DNA from: Gnetum montanum
Taxonomy: Eukaryota; Streptophyta; Gnetopsida; Gnetales; Gnetaceae
Assembly: GCA_015680685.1 (NCBI GenBank)
Contig: MNCI01008733.1
Location: 73,045 to 137,044 of the forward strand
Direction: 5' to 3'
DNA length: 64,000 nucleotides
The notes below the pieces were generated by a model that was given only the letters and a program-made list of their open reading frames with translations, was not told where the DNA came from and made no database searches. Below are positions 25,798-35,429 of this stretch, in pieces; position 1 is the stretch's first letter, and each line of letters opens with the position of its first letter. Position numbers and translations under genes: made by a program.

Positions 25798-27640
25798 TTG
25801 GCCCCTATTTGTTGATGTTTGGAGGAATCTACCCAAGAGGCATCGACAAAGAAGTACAAAACACCACAAGAAACTGGAGATTAAGCATTATTCTTTGGCA
25901 TTTGACTAGATATCATCGCATCGTGTTCAAAAGTACATGAGATTGGGAAATGAGGTTTTGAGATGTATAGGGAGAAGGTTTGTTACTGTGAGATCGGGGA
26001 ATGATGAAGGGATGATTTTGTTTAACTATGGGAAGGGGAATGCTATTATTTGAACACATCATGTTGGCCCTTGTCAATATCCAGTATTTAGCAGACTTGG
26101 GACCAAGGCATGGGATGTGCATCCTTTGGAGGAACGAGACTCTTGTATCCTGCTTAAGAGAACTTGTTGTCACAACCAAAGACACGCGATGAGGTGGTGC
26201 ATTTTTTGGAGAAATAGGACCCTTGTTGAGTGTCAAAGGGAACCCATTTTCCAACAACCAAAGCCACACGGTGGGATGCAACATGATTATTTAAGACATG
26301 AGTGTTTTCTTCCAAGACAAGTACCTTCCCGCCTGGGGCTTGTATGGGAAGTGCCAAGGGTTTTGTGATGGATTTTGCTCTTTGATTTTTTTAATATATA
26401 TATATTTTTATTTTATTTTTGTTTTCTTGTTTTTAATTTTTGTGGAAAGAGCATTTTTTTTGTTAATGTTGTGCTCGTGCTCCTGTGCTTGTGATTGTAT
26501 CATGGGCTATGCTGTGTTGCACAATTGCCTGAAGAGTTACAATGTGCAACAGTGTGGTTCAAGTTTTGGGGTGACTAGGATGTATCTGGGAAATGTAATT
26601 GAATAGAGTAGAGAGAACATGCTAGGGAATGAGGGACATTTGGGGAACTGTGAATGTACTTGTGAACGGTTTGATTAACCTAGTTACATGCATCAAGAAC
26701 AATGTGGTACCTTGTTGATTTGATGAAGTGCATCCATGTACGAACACCTCTGGGTGTCATCCTACAAACACAACTTCAAGAAGACAAGGAAACCATGAGT
26801 GAAAGAGTTAGCTTAACACTTTAAACATAGATACAACCGATGTGATGGAGACATCACGTGCAACCGTAGGCAAACAAAATTGAGCAGGGACAATGTTGTC
26901 AGAGTCCATGTGATGAATTCATGTAGCAGGTTGATGAAGACATGTCATTTGAATACAGCAACAGATTAGTAGGAAAGTGAAGAAGTTGCTAGTTTATAGT
27001 CTTGACAGACTATTGTAGATTAGATTTACATCATAACCTGTTGGACGTTGCTAGTTTAGTGTCGTAGCATACAGTGAAATGCTAGTTTATAGTCGTGCCA
27101 GACTATGGAGAGGCGAGCTAGTTTATAGTATTAGCAGACTATGTCAAATGAGAGTGTGGTAGTTTATTGTCATTCCGGATGATCTGTGGTATCAGTTTAC
27201 CATCATGATTCTAGGACGATGTGTGGATGCATGCACGTACGTCAAGGTGATCCTGCAAAAGAAGACACTAGAGAACACAATGTCAAGTAGTAACTGTTGA
27301 AAACAGAACCTAAATGCACAATAAAAATAGAAAACAATGCAAAAAGTAGTAGTTTAGGGAATTTTCAGGCCGTGCATGGTAGTTTAAAGCCGTACCAGGC
27401 CATGTGTTAGTTTAAGGCCTTTTCGGACCACATGCTAGTTTAAGGCCTTTTTAGGCCACATGTAAATGCATAAGCTAGTACAATGAAAATGAAGGTGACA
27501 TATGCACAATGAACAAAGGTGAAGAGTGGGTGGGGATCAAACGTGTTTTTAGTTGCAGGGGAGCCTTGATCGTGTGGTTGTTTCCTAGCCAGGCGTGGTC
27601 TAGGAGGTGTGCTAGGTTTTGGTTGCTCTGGGAGGCTTTC
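25798..27640 (-). other. Element N 3' untranslated region
   Basis: Lies between the protease end and the 3' LTR. The first bases give the minus-strand tract AAATAGGGGCCAA, a possible polypurine tract. No RT-like frame is seen on either strand. The region holds the GCTAGTTTA hairpin array (26988-27460). In an autonomous gypsy element RT, RNase H and integrase would be encoded here. Confidence 0.6.
26988..27460. repeat. GCTAGTTTA hairpin repeats, array 1 (nine units)
   Basis: Units start at 26988, 27050, 27081, 27117, 27158, 27348, 27379, 27406 and 27434. Each has (G/C)TAGTTTA followed by a stem-loop of about 18 bases. The clearest is ATAGTCT-TGAC-AGACTAT at 26995-27012; the last is AGGCCT-TTTT-AGGCC. 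Stem sequence changes while pairing is mostly retained. A second array lies at 28743-28965. Confidence 0.7.
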
Positions 27641-27689
27641 GATTTTTACCACTCGTTCGGGCGTTTTAGCTCAAGGTGTTGCATTTGTT

Positions 27690-28290
27690 GCCATGGGTGT
27701 TCTATCGAGAGACTCTTCTTTCAAGAATTATGACATGTCTATGTTATGGATGGCTTGAAAGGGAGTGTTATCACCATCTATGATGACTTGTCCACCTTCA
27801 TATGGAAGGTGGATTTCTTAATGAATCAATGAGGAAACAGCCCGTTGTTGGGCTAGCCAAGGTCTGCTAAGAAGCATGTTGAAACTTGGCATCTCGTCTA
27901 TGACAGTGAACTCTATGCTGGTGGGGAATTATTCTCCTACCACAAAGGCTAAGTTGACTATGCCCTTAACTGTGACACGTGATCTGTTAAAGGATTTTAA
28001 ACATGTGGTTTTTGTTAGCATGATCTTGTTTGCCATGTCTAGTTTATTGATGATGGAGTATGAAGCTACGTTTGTTGCCACACTATCATCAACATGCACT
28101 TTGTAAATGGTACATTGTCTAACATGTACACGAATCGACAATGGAGCTGTTATGACTTCCCCTCGTTCAGGGTTATGTTTAACTACATCATCACGGTGTG
28201 AACCCAATCCTTGTGGTGTGTGTTGTGAAATTGTTGCATGGATGGATTTCATGTTAGCAGGGATGTCCTTTGTAATAGGAATGGATGCTA
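27690..28290 (-). pseudogene. Element N retropepsin-like protease
   Basis: The minus-strand frame reads IYKVHVDDSVATNVASY around 28140-28075. This resembles the gypsy protease active site: hydrophobic-V-D-x-G-S-A-x-N with D kept and the G/S positions shuffled to SV. About 200 bases later comes MPSFNMLLSRPWLAQQ (27900-27850), the usual LLGRPWL-like block, then EIHLPYEGGQVIIDGD. At least two in-frame stops (for example after FVVGE) break it. It follows gag in the same direction, with a ~0.9 kb linker. It would have processed gag. No RT follows it. Confidence 0.8.
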
Positions 28291-29190
28291 ATGTTTGCGC
28301 TAAGGCTTCCTAATGAACTGGTGATGTCATGACTAGGTCGTACAAGCTCCTGGTTGTGTTCTTTTGTTTGAGCATTTGTTTCACCTGGGCCAGTGTAGCT
28401 ACAAAGTCTGTGTTGTTTGCCATTGTGTTGGTTGCCTTTATATGGGCCGAGGGCTTGGGCCTAGTTTATTTGGGATTAGGGGTAGGGCACCCAGCATTCG
28501 GTTGTTGTGTACTAGGTGTGGCCTTTGCTTTGGCTATGGGTGTTGTTCGTTCGTCCTCTTCTATTTCCATTTGGTTTACTTACCTATGTTGCCTATGTTT
28601 GGGCTTTGGGTAGGTGAGGGTCCATCGCATGATGGCAGCTTTATGACAAATGGTAGTTTAGGAGGTGTCATTGTTATTTGACTAGCTTGTTGTGGCATCT
28701 TGATAATGAAAGGTTTCTTTGCTGTTGTCATTGATGCATCGTGCCAGTTTAACGTCTTAGCAGACGACTGCAGGGATTCTTGCCAGTTTAATATCTTAGT
28801 GAACGATGACGCTTCCTTCTAGTTTAACGTCTTAGTGGATGATGACACTTCCTTCTAGTTTAACGTCGTAGTGGATGACTATGGTGATACTTTGACCACA
28901 AAGGGTGTCTTCGGTGCTTGGGATTGCGTTGAATCTTGCTAGTTTAACATCTTAGCAGACATGTGAGGTGGTGGTGCTTTGACCATGAAAGATGTCATCG
29001 ATGCTCTAGGTGACACCTTGATGATGATGAGAGGCCTCTTGCTCGTGGAGGCATAGGGGATTGTTGCCTTGCTAGGAAGCACACGGATCACAAAAGGTTG
29101 CCACACAGGTTTAGGCTTACTATCTATGCCAATGGAGTTTATGACATAGGAAGCATCATCTGTGCTAGGTTGACTCAGGGTGTTGATGTT
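28291..29190 (-). pseudogene. Element N gag-protease linker with repeated peptide
   Basis: Continues the gag frame. It contains two recurring peptides: PFVIK(V/M/L) (for example KPFIIKMPQQAS) and (S/T)-KTLNW, the latter five times between 28965 and 28743. Each KTLNW copy is the coding reading of one GCTAGTTTA hairpin unit. Several Trp positions are now stops (LN-stop-KE). Pro/Ser/Thr-rich, function unknown. Plus-strand frames over 28329-28681 are shadows of this segment. Confidence 0.6.
28743..28965. repeat. GCTAGTTTA hairpin repeats, array 2 (five units)
   Basis: Units start at 28743, 28782, 28817, 28854 and 28938. The clearest stem is CGTCT-TAGC-AGACG at 28753-28766. Spacing is 35-84 bases. 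These units are inside the coding frame, unlike array 1. Confidence 0.7.
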
Positions 29191-30954
29191 GAGTTGGCCC
29201 TATTCTATCATTGTTTGAAGATCATTCTGTAAGGCATGGTAGTTGTTGGTATTGTGACCAAACATCTGGTGGTAGTGACAAAATTCATCTAACTTGAAGT
29301 GTCGTGGGACCGGGGGCTCATTTGGTGCTGCTAAGATGGGGTTCCTTAGTAGCTCGCAGTACCTATCATGTCTTCGATGGGCATTCTCCACCACTTTTTT
29401 GTATTGGATTTTCCAAGTTTTGAGGAGTTGCTGTAGTAGTTCAGAGGGTTGTGTGGGTAGCAACGTATACTTACAGCGATCCTTGCACTGAAACTTGGGC
29501 CTTGGGGTGGCCCCTATCATTGTAGGCGGGTTGGTACTAGTGTTTGTTGTTTTTGTGCTTGCGGCTACAGTTTTTGTTGTTGTCTGTTGTTTGGCAATGT
29601 GTTGGTTCTTGTAAGCCACATAGGTAGGATCATTACTGGTTTGTGTAGCTTGTTCAATGTTCTTGATCTGTGTGAATGTTTGGCTCAATGTTTGAGTGCA
29701 TAGGTAGTACAAATTTAACTTAACAAAGTCATTCATGGCTCCCTTTAGAATTGTAAGCAAATAAGTTTCAGGGATGGGCTCATGAAGTTCGTTCAGGGCT
29801 GCACTCCATCGTTGGATGAACTTCTACACTGGCTCAAGTGGTGCTTGTTTCACCTGTATCAGAGTGTCTAGTGTTGCTTCAGGCTTCAGGTTGTACTCAA
29901 ACCTGGTAAAAAACTGGTGTAACAGATCCTCAAGAGAGGATATGGAGTTACATGGTAGGGCTCGGTAGCAGTCTAAGGCTATGCCTGTTAAGGACATAGC
30001 GAACATGCACAAGATTGCGTGGGGCCAAGCTTGAAGCAATAGAGTTTCTGATCGAAACGTGACTAAGTGAGCATTCAGATCTTCCTTCCCATTGTACTTG
30101 GTTAACTGGGGCAGTGTGATTCCCTTGGATAAAGCTAATGGTGGCACTGAAGAGTTAATTGGATCATCATGGTAGAAGTCCAGTACTTTAACTACTTCGG
30201 TGTTGGCGGTTTTGAGGTGCTTTACCTTGTCAGCTAATGCTTGCATCCATCTTTTTGCTTCTGCCCACTCTTGAGCGGTAGGCAAATTAGTTGGTTGGGG
30301 ATATTGTGTCGTCAGTTGCTGCTATGGAGCAACGTTTGGAGTTGGTATTGTAGGGTGTGGCATGATGAAGTAAGTGGGTTGTTGAACAAGGGATGTGGTT
30401 CCTTATCTAGCCACTAATTGTGGGGTGACACCTTGAATGTGTGGGGCCAATGTAATGAAAGTGGCCTTGTGTGTTTGCACTGGTGGCATGTACTGGGTGG
30501 ATGTGAACGTGGGTAGTCCATGTCAGGACATTAGTGCTTGTGTGCTCGTTGATGCGTGAAGATGAATCATCTATCCCACGCATGAGTGGAATGATGGGTT
30601 AACATGGGCATGGGGACTGAGGGTGTTGTATGGATCCTCAGGTTTATATTGTGCCTTGAATTCATCTACATCATGTTGATTTTAGGGCTCCTCAGTGGAT
30701 CACCGTGTGTTTTGTCTCCTTGCCAGAAGGAGCTGAGAGATGAGTTGGTGGTGAGGCTTAGAAAGGGGGATGATGTCATATACAGAGGGGATGAATTCAT
30801 GACCTCCCATGTATATGCGCTTGAAGTTTCATTTTGCCTTCTATTCTATGGTGTCAAGGGGAAGGTTGGCCTAAATCTTCACAGAGATAAAGTTGTACTG
30901 TTCCCATGTGAGGATTACAAAGGTGCGTGCGTTAGAGTTCTAAGATGACTCCAT
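29191..30954 (-). pseudogene. Element N gag polyprotein
   Basis: A likely start is the ATG at 30954-30952 (MESS, then a stop). A Pro/Gln/Thr-rich N-terminal part follows. The gag domain starts around 30285 with EWAEAKRWMQALADKVKHL, probably coiled coil. Then come YNGKEDLNAHLVTFRSE, ILCMFAMSLTGIALDCYRAL and SLEDLLHQFFTRFEYNLKP, the typical retrotransposon gag fold region. One TAG separates the two long open parts at about 29823. Near 29270 FCHYHQMFGHNTNNYHAL resembles the zinc knuckle C-x2-H-x4-GH-x4-C of Tat-like gags, with the last Cys changed to Tyr. Gag would form particles packaging element RNA. This is the least damaged gene in the window. Confidence 0.8.
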
Positions 30955-31137
30955 GGTGATATGTGATAGGGCAGCGTATGGGCTGGCTAACAAGTGCTGA
31001 GTGTGTTTGAGGCTTAGTGTGCAGCATGTGTAGCGTATGGTCAGGGCTAAGTGTGGAGTATGACCAGTGTGCAGCGTGTGCAAAATTGCAGCATGTGAAA
31101 TCTACAACATGTGAAATTTAAGTTGCCAAAAATTTTG

Positions 31138-31295
31138 TAAGTGTCCAGGATAAGAAAAAATTTTCTAAGTGTGCAACGTAAAAAAAATTTTTCTAAGTGT
31201 CCAATGTAAGAAAAAATTTTCTAAGTGTCCTGTGTAAGAAAAAAATTTCTAAGTGTCCAACGTAAGAAATTTTTTTTTAAGTGTCCAGTGTAAGA
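31138..31295. repeat. 28-bp tandem array, six units
   Basis: TAAGTGTCC-like starts occur at 31138, 31166, 31194, 31222, 31250 and 31278, exactly 28 bases apart. Each unit continues with CA-CGTAAGAAAAAATTTTC or a close variant. No unique spacers, so this is not a CRISPR array. Confidence 0.85.
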
Positions 31296-31371
31296 ACCCC
31301 ATAGCGTACAAGGAGTTTAAGAGGTATAACATATAATTAATGTGCACAACATATAAGATAGGGTGAGGACT

Positions 31372-31554
31372 AGCGTGACCAACGTCATCTTGACCAACGT
31401 CAGCGTGACCAACGTCAGCATGACCAACGTCAACTTGACCAAAGTCAGCTTCACCAAAGTCAGCTTGACCAATGTTAGCATGACGAAACATCAGCTTGAA
31501 CAAAGTCAACATTACCAAATGTCAGTGTGACCAAATGTCAACTTGACCAACGTC
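31372..31554. repeat. 15/16-bp tandem array, twelve units
   Basis: Units based on AGCGTGACCAACGTC start at 31372, 31387, 31402, 31417, 31432, 31447, 31462, 31477, 31493, 31508, 31524 and 31540. The minus-strand reading gives an apparent five-residue repeat (ADVGH/ADFGQ). This follows from the 15-base period and lies in the leader. Confidence 0.85.
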
Positions 31555-31916
31555 TGGGTAAGAAAACTAAGTATTGGACGTAGCGTCTGAGAAGAAAACT
31601 TAGATCTAGATGTTGTGAATAGCATCAGAAAAGAAAGATAAGGATGATGGACACTGTAAACAATGTTCAAAACTAGTAGGGAGTGTAGGACACTAAGTGT
31701 AGTGTCTGGATCTGAGAAGGGAAGGTGCAAGACGCTATGATTCAAGCAGGAATGTGTCTAGAAAAATCTGAAACAATGTTTGGACTGGATAATAGGATTT
31801 ATGAGTAGGAAACAACACCTGAATGCTAGGAACAAGGTAGGGGAGGAATGCTAACAATCACAACAGCGTGTGAACATTGGATCTGGGATGCTAAGAGGCA
31901 GATCTAATAGAGAAAT

Positions 31917-31934
31917 GCCCTCCTTCTAGCGTCA
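31917..31934 (-). other. Candidate primer binding site of element N
   Basis: Minus strand TGACGCTAGAAGGAGGGC, six bases inside the 5' LTR. It begins like TGGC-type sites with one G-to-A change. I cannot name the tRNA with confidence; it is clearly not the tRNA-Asp site of the host family. Confidence 0.45.
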
Positions 31935-31940
31935 TTTTAC

Positions 31941-33721
31941 TGTACCATCTGAAATTATCGGTGAGAGGCTAGAATGAACAGACACTGAGAGATCTACGGA
32001 TGAAATAGTAAGATCCTACCTTCACTTGAGGGAAAGCTAGAAATCAATGGAGGCAGAGTACCTTGAATGGTCCACACGTGGATCAAACGAGGACTTCCCT
32101 GAATGTACGCAATTGCGATGCATTGGGTTATACGTAAAAAAATGCAAAACTAAACATAAACGAATGAAAACAAATGTAAACTGTTTAAATGATAAATAAT
32201 GAAAATAGAAAAAATGTGAATAGGAACAATAATGTAAATTGTAAGGATCTAGGCAATAACGCAAACTGTTTGTGTTGATAAATAATTAAAATGTGCACTG
32301 GTCAGAACGTAGTTGCAGAGTGGTTGCAAGGCAAACGTTTAGCCCCAATGGATGTGAATGGATGTTGGGGAATACAGGTTTCTGGTTGCAGGTTCTGCAG
32401 CATGACCAAGATTGCCCTTGCTTAGCGTAACCAAGTCTGATACCCCGCATATGAGATTAATGCCTAGATTTCTTAAGTGTGTGAGATTCCAATTTTTCAA
32501 ACCTTGATCTAGTGGAAAAACATGAGATTTATAGGATCTTGCGTGCGAGATTTGGATCTGGGAGAAGATGAGTGGCTGTGGGGTGAGAAAACTTTGGATA
32601 GGGTGATAGGTGTGTGCATTGACTGGATGTAGGAAATGTTACAATGTACAGTGTGCAGCATGACCAAGATCTCTTACGCTACCGTGTGTAATCCACAACG
32701 TAAGAGCTTGATATGCTGAAACATGCAAAATATACAAAGAATGTTAAAGTACAAGAGTGGATCTCAATGTCTGGCCTCCAGATCTATAGATCTATGCTGG
32801 TGTCAGCATTTGGAATTAGCATCTGGCATCCAGCATACCAGGGTATCAGCATGACCATCGTCCACGGGAGTCAGCGTGACCATCGTCCCAGGGTGTCAGC
32901 GTGACCATCAACATGTACAATGTTTATGATGCATTTTGAGCCCATTTTTGACCTGGAAGACCCATTTTTGAAGTGGATCTACATGGTTAAGGTCTAGAGG
33001 ATGCTTCTTGTCAAGTTTGAGCTGATTCAGAGACATTTTTGGCTTTGTTTTGGTTGGTGACGCTAATCCTTACGCTGCTGGAAGCATGTCAGCATGACTA
33101 ACAGCAAATGACCTGAAACTAATGCATTTTGAACCATTTTTTGACATATGAGACCCATTTTTATAGTGTATTTTCATGCCATGAGTCATGAGGGTTCTGT
33201 GTGCCAAATTTGGGCTGATTTGGATGTTGTTTTAGTCCTGTTTTGGTTGATGATGCTGATCCTTACGCTGTGCAGCATCCGAAAAGTAACACCAGTGTCA
33301 CCAATTCAAAATGGCATATTTAAGGCCAAATCTTGATTTTTTGGAGGTTGGGACCTATTGGGGAACTTGGCGAAGGTCATGGGGGATACTTGTGCTCAAT
33401 TTCATCCTGGTTTGGCTCAGTTTTGGGGCTCCAAAAGTTGGTGACGCTGAGCCTTACGCTGTGCAGTGTAAGAAAATGTAACCAAAGTATACTTAGCCAA
33501 AACCAATTATTTTGAGCCCAAATTTTTTTTGATTTTGGATGCCAAAAGCTTGTGCAGTTGCCTGTTGCCCCAGGGGAATCTTGCTTATTGAATCGTGAAC
33601 CATCGGGGGCTATTTCGGAGGCCTCCAAGTTTGGTCATGCTGTACTCATGCTTGGGCAGCTGCATGACTTAACTTGAATCTTGTCTAAAAGTGTTAGGCA
33701 AAAATTTTTGTGCTGTTTTCA
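31941..33721 (-). repeat. 5' LTR of element N
   Basis: Starts TGTACCATCTGAAATTATC and ends GTGCTGTTTTCA. Aligned over its full length with 24030-25797. It contains the palindrome variant at 33453-33472 and an inverted pair CTCTTACG...CGTAAGAG around 32672-32706. Confidence 0.85.
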
Positions 33722-33959
33722 GGCCCTTGAAGAAGAATTTTCATGGAATTATATAATGTCCTTCCCATAGTGTTTGAAATTTGGTTCGTTGTGGCACATG
33801 TGTGGGATTCCAATAAAGAATCCTATATCTTTGTTGGTATTTGAATTTTCTAATTCTTAGGTCATGACATTGTTTGTTCAAGGCCTTGTGTAGTTCATTA
33901 GATGATAGGGTAGCTAATCAATTTTCATCTTGCAAGTTAGGATTCATTAACCATTATTT

Positions 33960-34790
33960 CTATGCTAGACTAAGGTCAAGGTTAAGATCACATGCTATAG
34001 ATAGTGTATGGAGCTCAACTTGGATAGGAAGTGTTGGAAGTTTACTGACACTAACTAATAGGGAGAATAGCCTATAGGGAGTTTCCATGTGGAGCAGTAG
34101 GCCAAAAGAGCATCATTTAGTTTGGTGCTCTAGTCTCAACTATATTTGCTAATGGTTCATGTCAAGATTTTTGTGATTTCCCTATTAGTGACTTCTACTT
34201 GACCATTCTCTTGAGGATGATATGGTGTAGTGAGTTTATGCTCAACTCCTCAGCATTGCATCAACTTCTAAAAAGTTGCACCTCTAAAATGTGTATCATT
34301 ATCAGAAATAAGTACATGAGGTATGCCAAACCTGTTTATTATTTGTTTTTGAATAAATTATGAAGCGGTAGAAGATGTAGAGTTGGCAATGGTGGCTACT
34401 TCTATCCATTTTGTAAAATAATCAATAGCAGCAACAATGTATGCTTTTCCATTAGACATTGGTGTAATAGGCCCCATAAAATCAATACCCCATATGTCAA
34501 ATAGTTTTAAGGGTTGAATCCATTGTTGTGGATCCTCCATTCTAGTAGTCATTCCCCCATCGTGTTGGCAGCACTCACACAAGATTGGACAAAATGATGA
34601 GTGCCCCAAAATAATGTAGGCCAATAATATCCTGCAAGAAATATTTTAATGGTTGTTTGCCTCCTAATGTAATGATCCAAGGGCCCTCATGAGCATCTTG
34701 GAGAAGTCACAATTAATCTGCATTGAGAACACACCATCAAACCATGACATTAGAAAACACCTCATAGAGGTGTCTAGTTATTTCCATAAA
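33960..34790 (-). pseudogene. Element B integrase, catalytic residues retained
   Basis: The minus-strand translation gives CPILCECCQHDGG (end of the zinc-binding domain), [34 protein letters not shown], then PHVLISDNDTHFRGATF and [16 protein letters not shown]. All three DDE residues can be seen. A stop (TAG, 34270-34268) replaces the Trp after ATF, where element A has TGA. Downstream, STWKLPIGYSPY continues into the C-terminal part, reaching about 33730. Best preserved integrase here, but still broken. Confidence 0.9.
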
Positions 34791-34799
34791 ATGTTTGAC

Positions 34800-35420
34800 T
34801 TAGTGGAGAAATTCTTGTTTCTTTTTATTATCAAGCCCTTGTGGTGTTTCTTGTGTAAGAAAATAAGTAAGAATGCTACTATACCAATTTGTATCTACAA
34901 AGAATGGCTTGTGATTATTTATTACACCTACAAAGAGGAGTTCATCAAGGAAGCAATCAGAAATTGGGTATTCATCCTCTTTGTTGTCCCATTGCAACTG
35001 AGATAAATGATCAACGACAACATTCTCAATGCCTTTATGATCTACTATTATGAGATTGAACTCTTGCAAGATCATAAGCCATTGTATGATGCGAGGGCTC
35101 ACCATTGGTTTATTCATAAGGAATTGGATCTCACTATGATATGTGTGTACAAATACCTTATAGCCTAACACATAGTTCCTGAATTTCTCTAATGCAAACA
35201 CCATGGTCATTAATTCTTTTTCTGTTGTGGTATAGTTGAGTTGTGCACCAACAATGCTTCAACTTGCACAGTGAATGTAATAGGAACATTTTTGGTCATC
35301 TAATTGTGTAAGTATGACTCCTAAAGCAAGATTGAACGTGTCAATCATTATATGGAATGGTTTGAACTAGTCAGGAGCTAGTAGAATGGGTGTTTTTACG
35401 AGCTTCTACTTCAAGGTTTG
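34800..35420 (-). pseudogene. Element B RNase H
   Basis: Open over 35210-34800: VFALEKFRNYVLGYKVFVHT, HSEIQFLMNKPMVSPRIIQW, LMILQEFNLIIVDHKGIENV, ending DHLSQLQW. These are standard gypsy RNase H blocks in order. The acidic residue of the T-D-H-S-like block is Tyr (TYHSEI), and upstream the frame is interrupted. Part of the pol polyprotein with the RT above it. Confidence 0.9.
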
Positions 35421-35429
35421 GAAAGCTAA

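Larger units (their letters stand above)
30955..31940 (-). other. Element N 5' leader
   Basis: About 1 kb between the 5' LTR and gag. It contains two tandem arrays (31138-31295 and 31372-31554) and GCAGCGT/GCAGCATG words related to the LTR palindromes. No coding domain. Long repeat-bearing leaders can carry packaging or promoter functions, but nothing here shows that directly. Confidence 0.6.
24030..33721 (-). mobile_element. Element N: nested LTR retrotransposon with gag and protease only
   Basis: Two ~1.77 kb direct repeats (24030-25797 and 31941-33721) flank a 6.1 kb interior. The insertion sits in element B: the sequence before 24025 and after 33726 joins in alignment with 11380-11450 of element A. 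The target duplication is GTCCC (24025-24029) versus GGCCC (33722-33726). The interior encodes gag and an aspartic protease on the minus strand, and no RT, RNase H or integrase is detectable. It is probably a non-autonomous element relying on enzymes from others. LTRs differ at about 22 of the first 170 bases by eye, fewer than the host element's. Confidence 0.85.

Noticed and set aside
28329-28681. Two overlapping plus-strand frames of about 100 codons, hydrophobic and Cys-rich
   Set aside because: They are shadows of the Pro/Ser/Thr-rich gag-protease linker on the minus strand.
30604-30948. 114-codon plus-strand open frame with a hydrophobic start
   Set aside because: It lies opposite the N-terminal gag coding of element N, which has family-like composition on the minus strand.
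31138-31295. Regularly spaced direct repeats suggesting a CRISPR array
   Set aside because: Units are contiguous with no unique spacers, no cas genes exist, and the context is a plant retroelement.
31249-31518. Minus-strand frame with ADVGH/ADFGQ five-residue repeats resembling a pentapeptide-repeat protein
   Set aside because: It is the direct reading of a 15-base tandem array in the leader of element N; 15 bases always give a five-residue repeat, and neighbouring 16-base units break the frame.
25446-33628. Frames containing APDGSRFN shared by both LTRs of element N
   Set aside because: Conservation is explained by LTR duplication; they are short, differ in length and have no domain.
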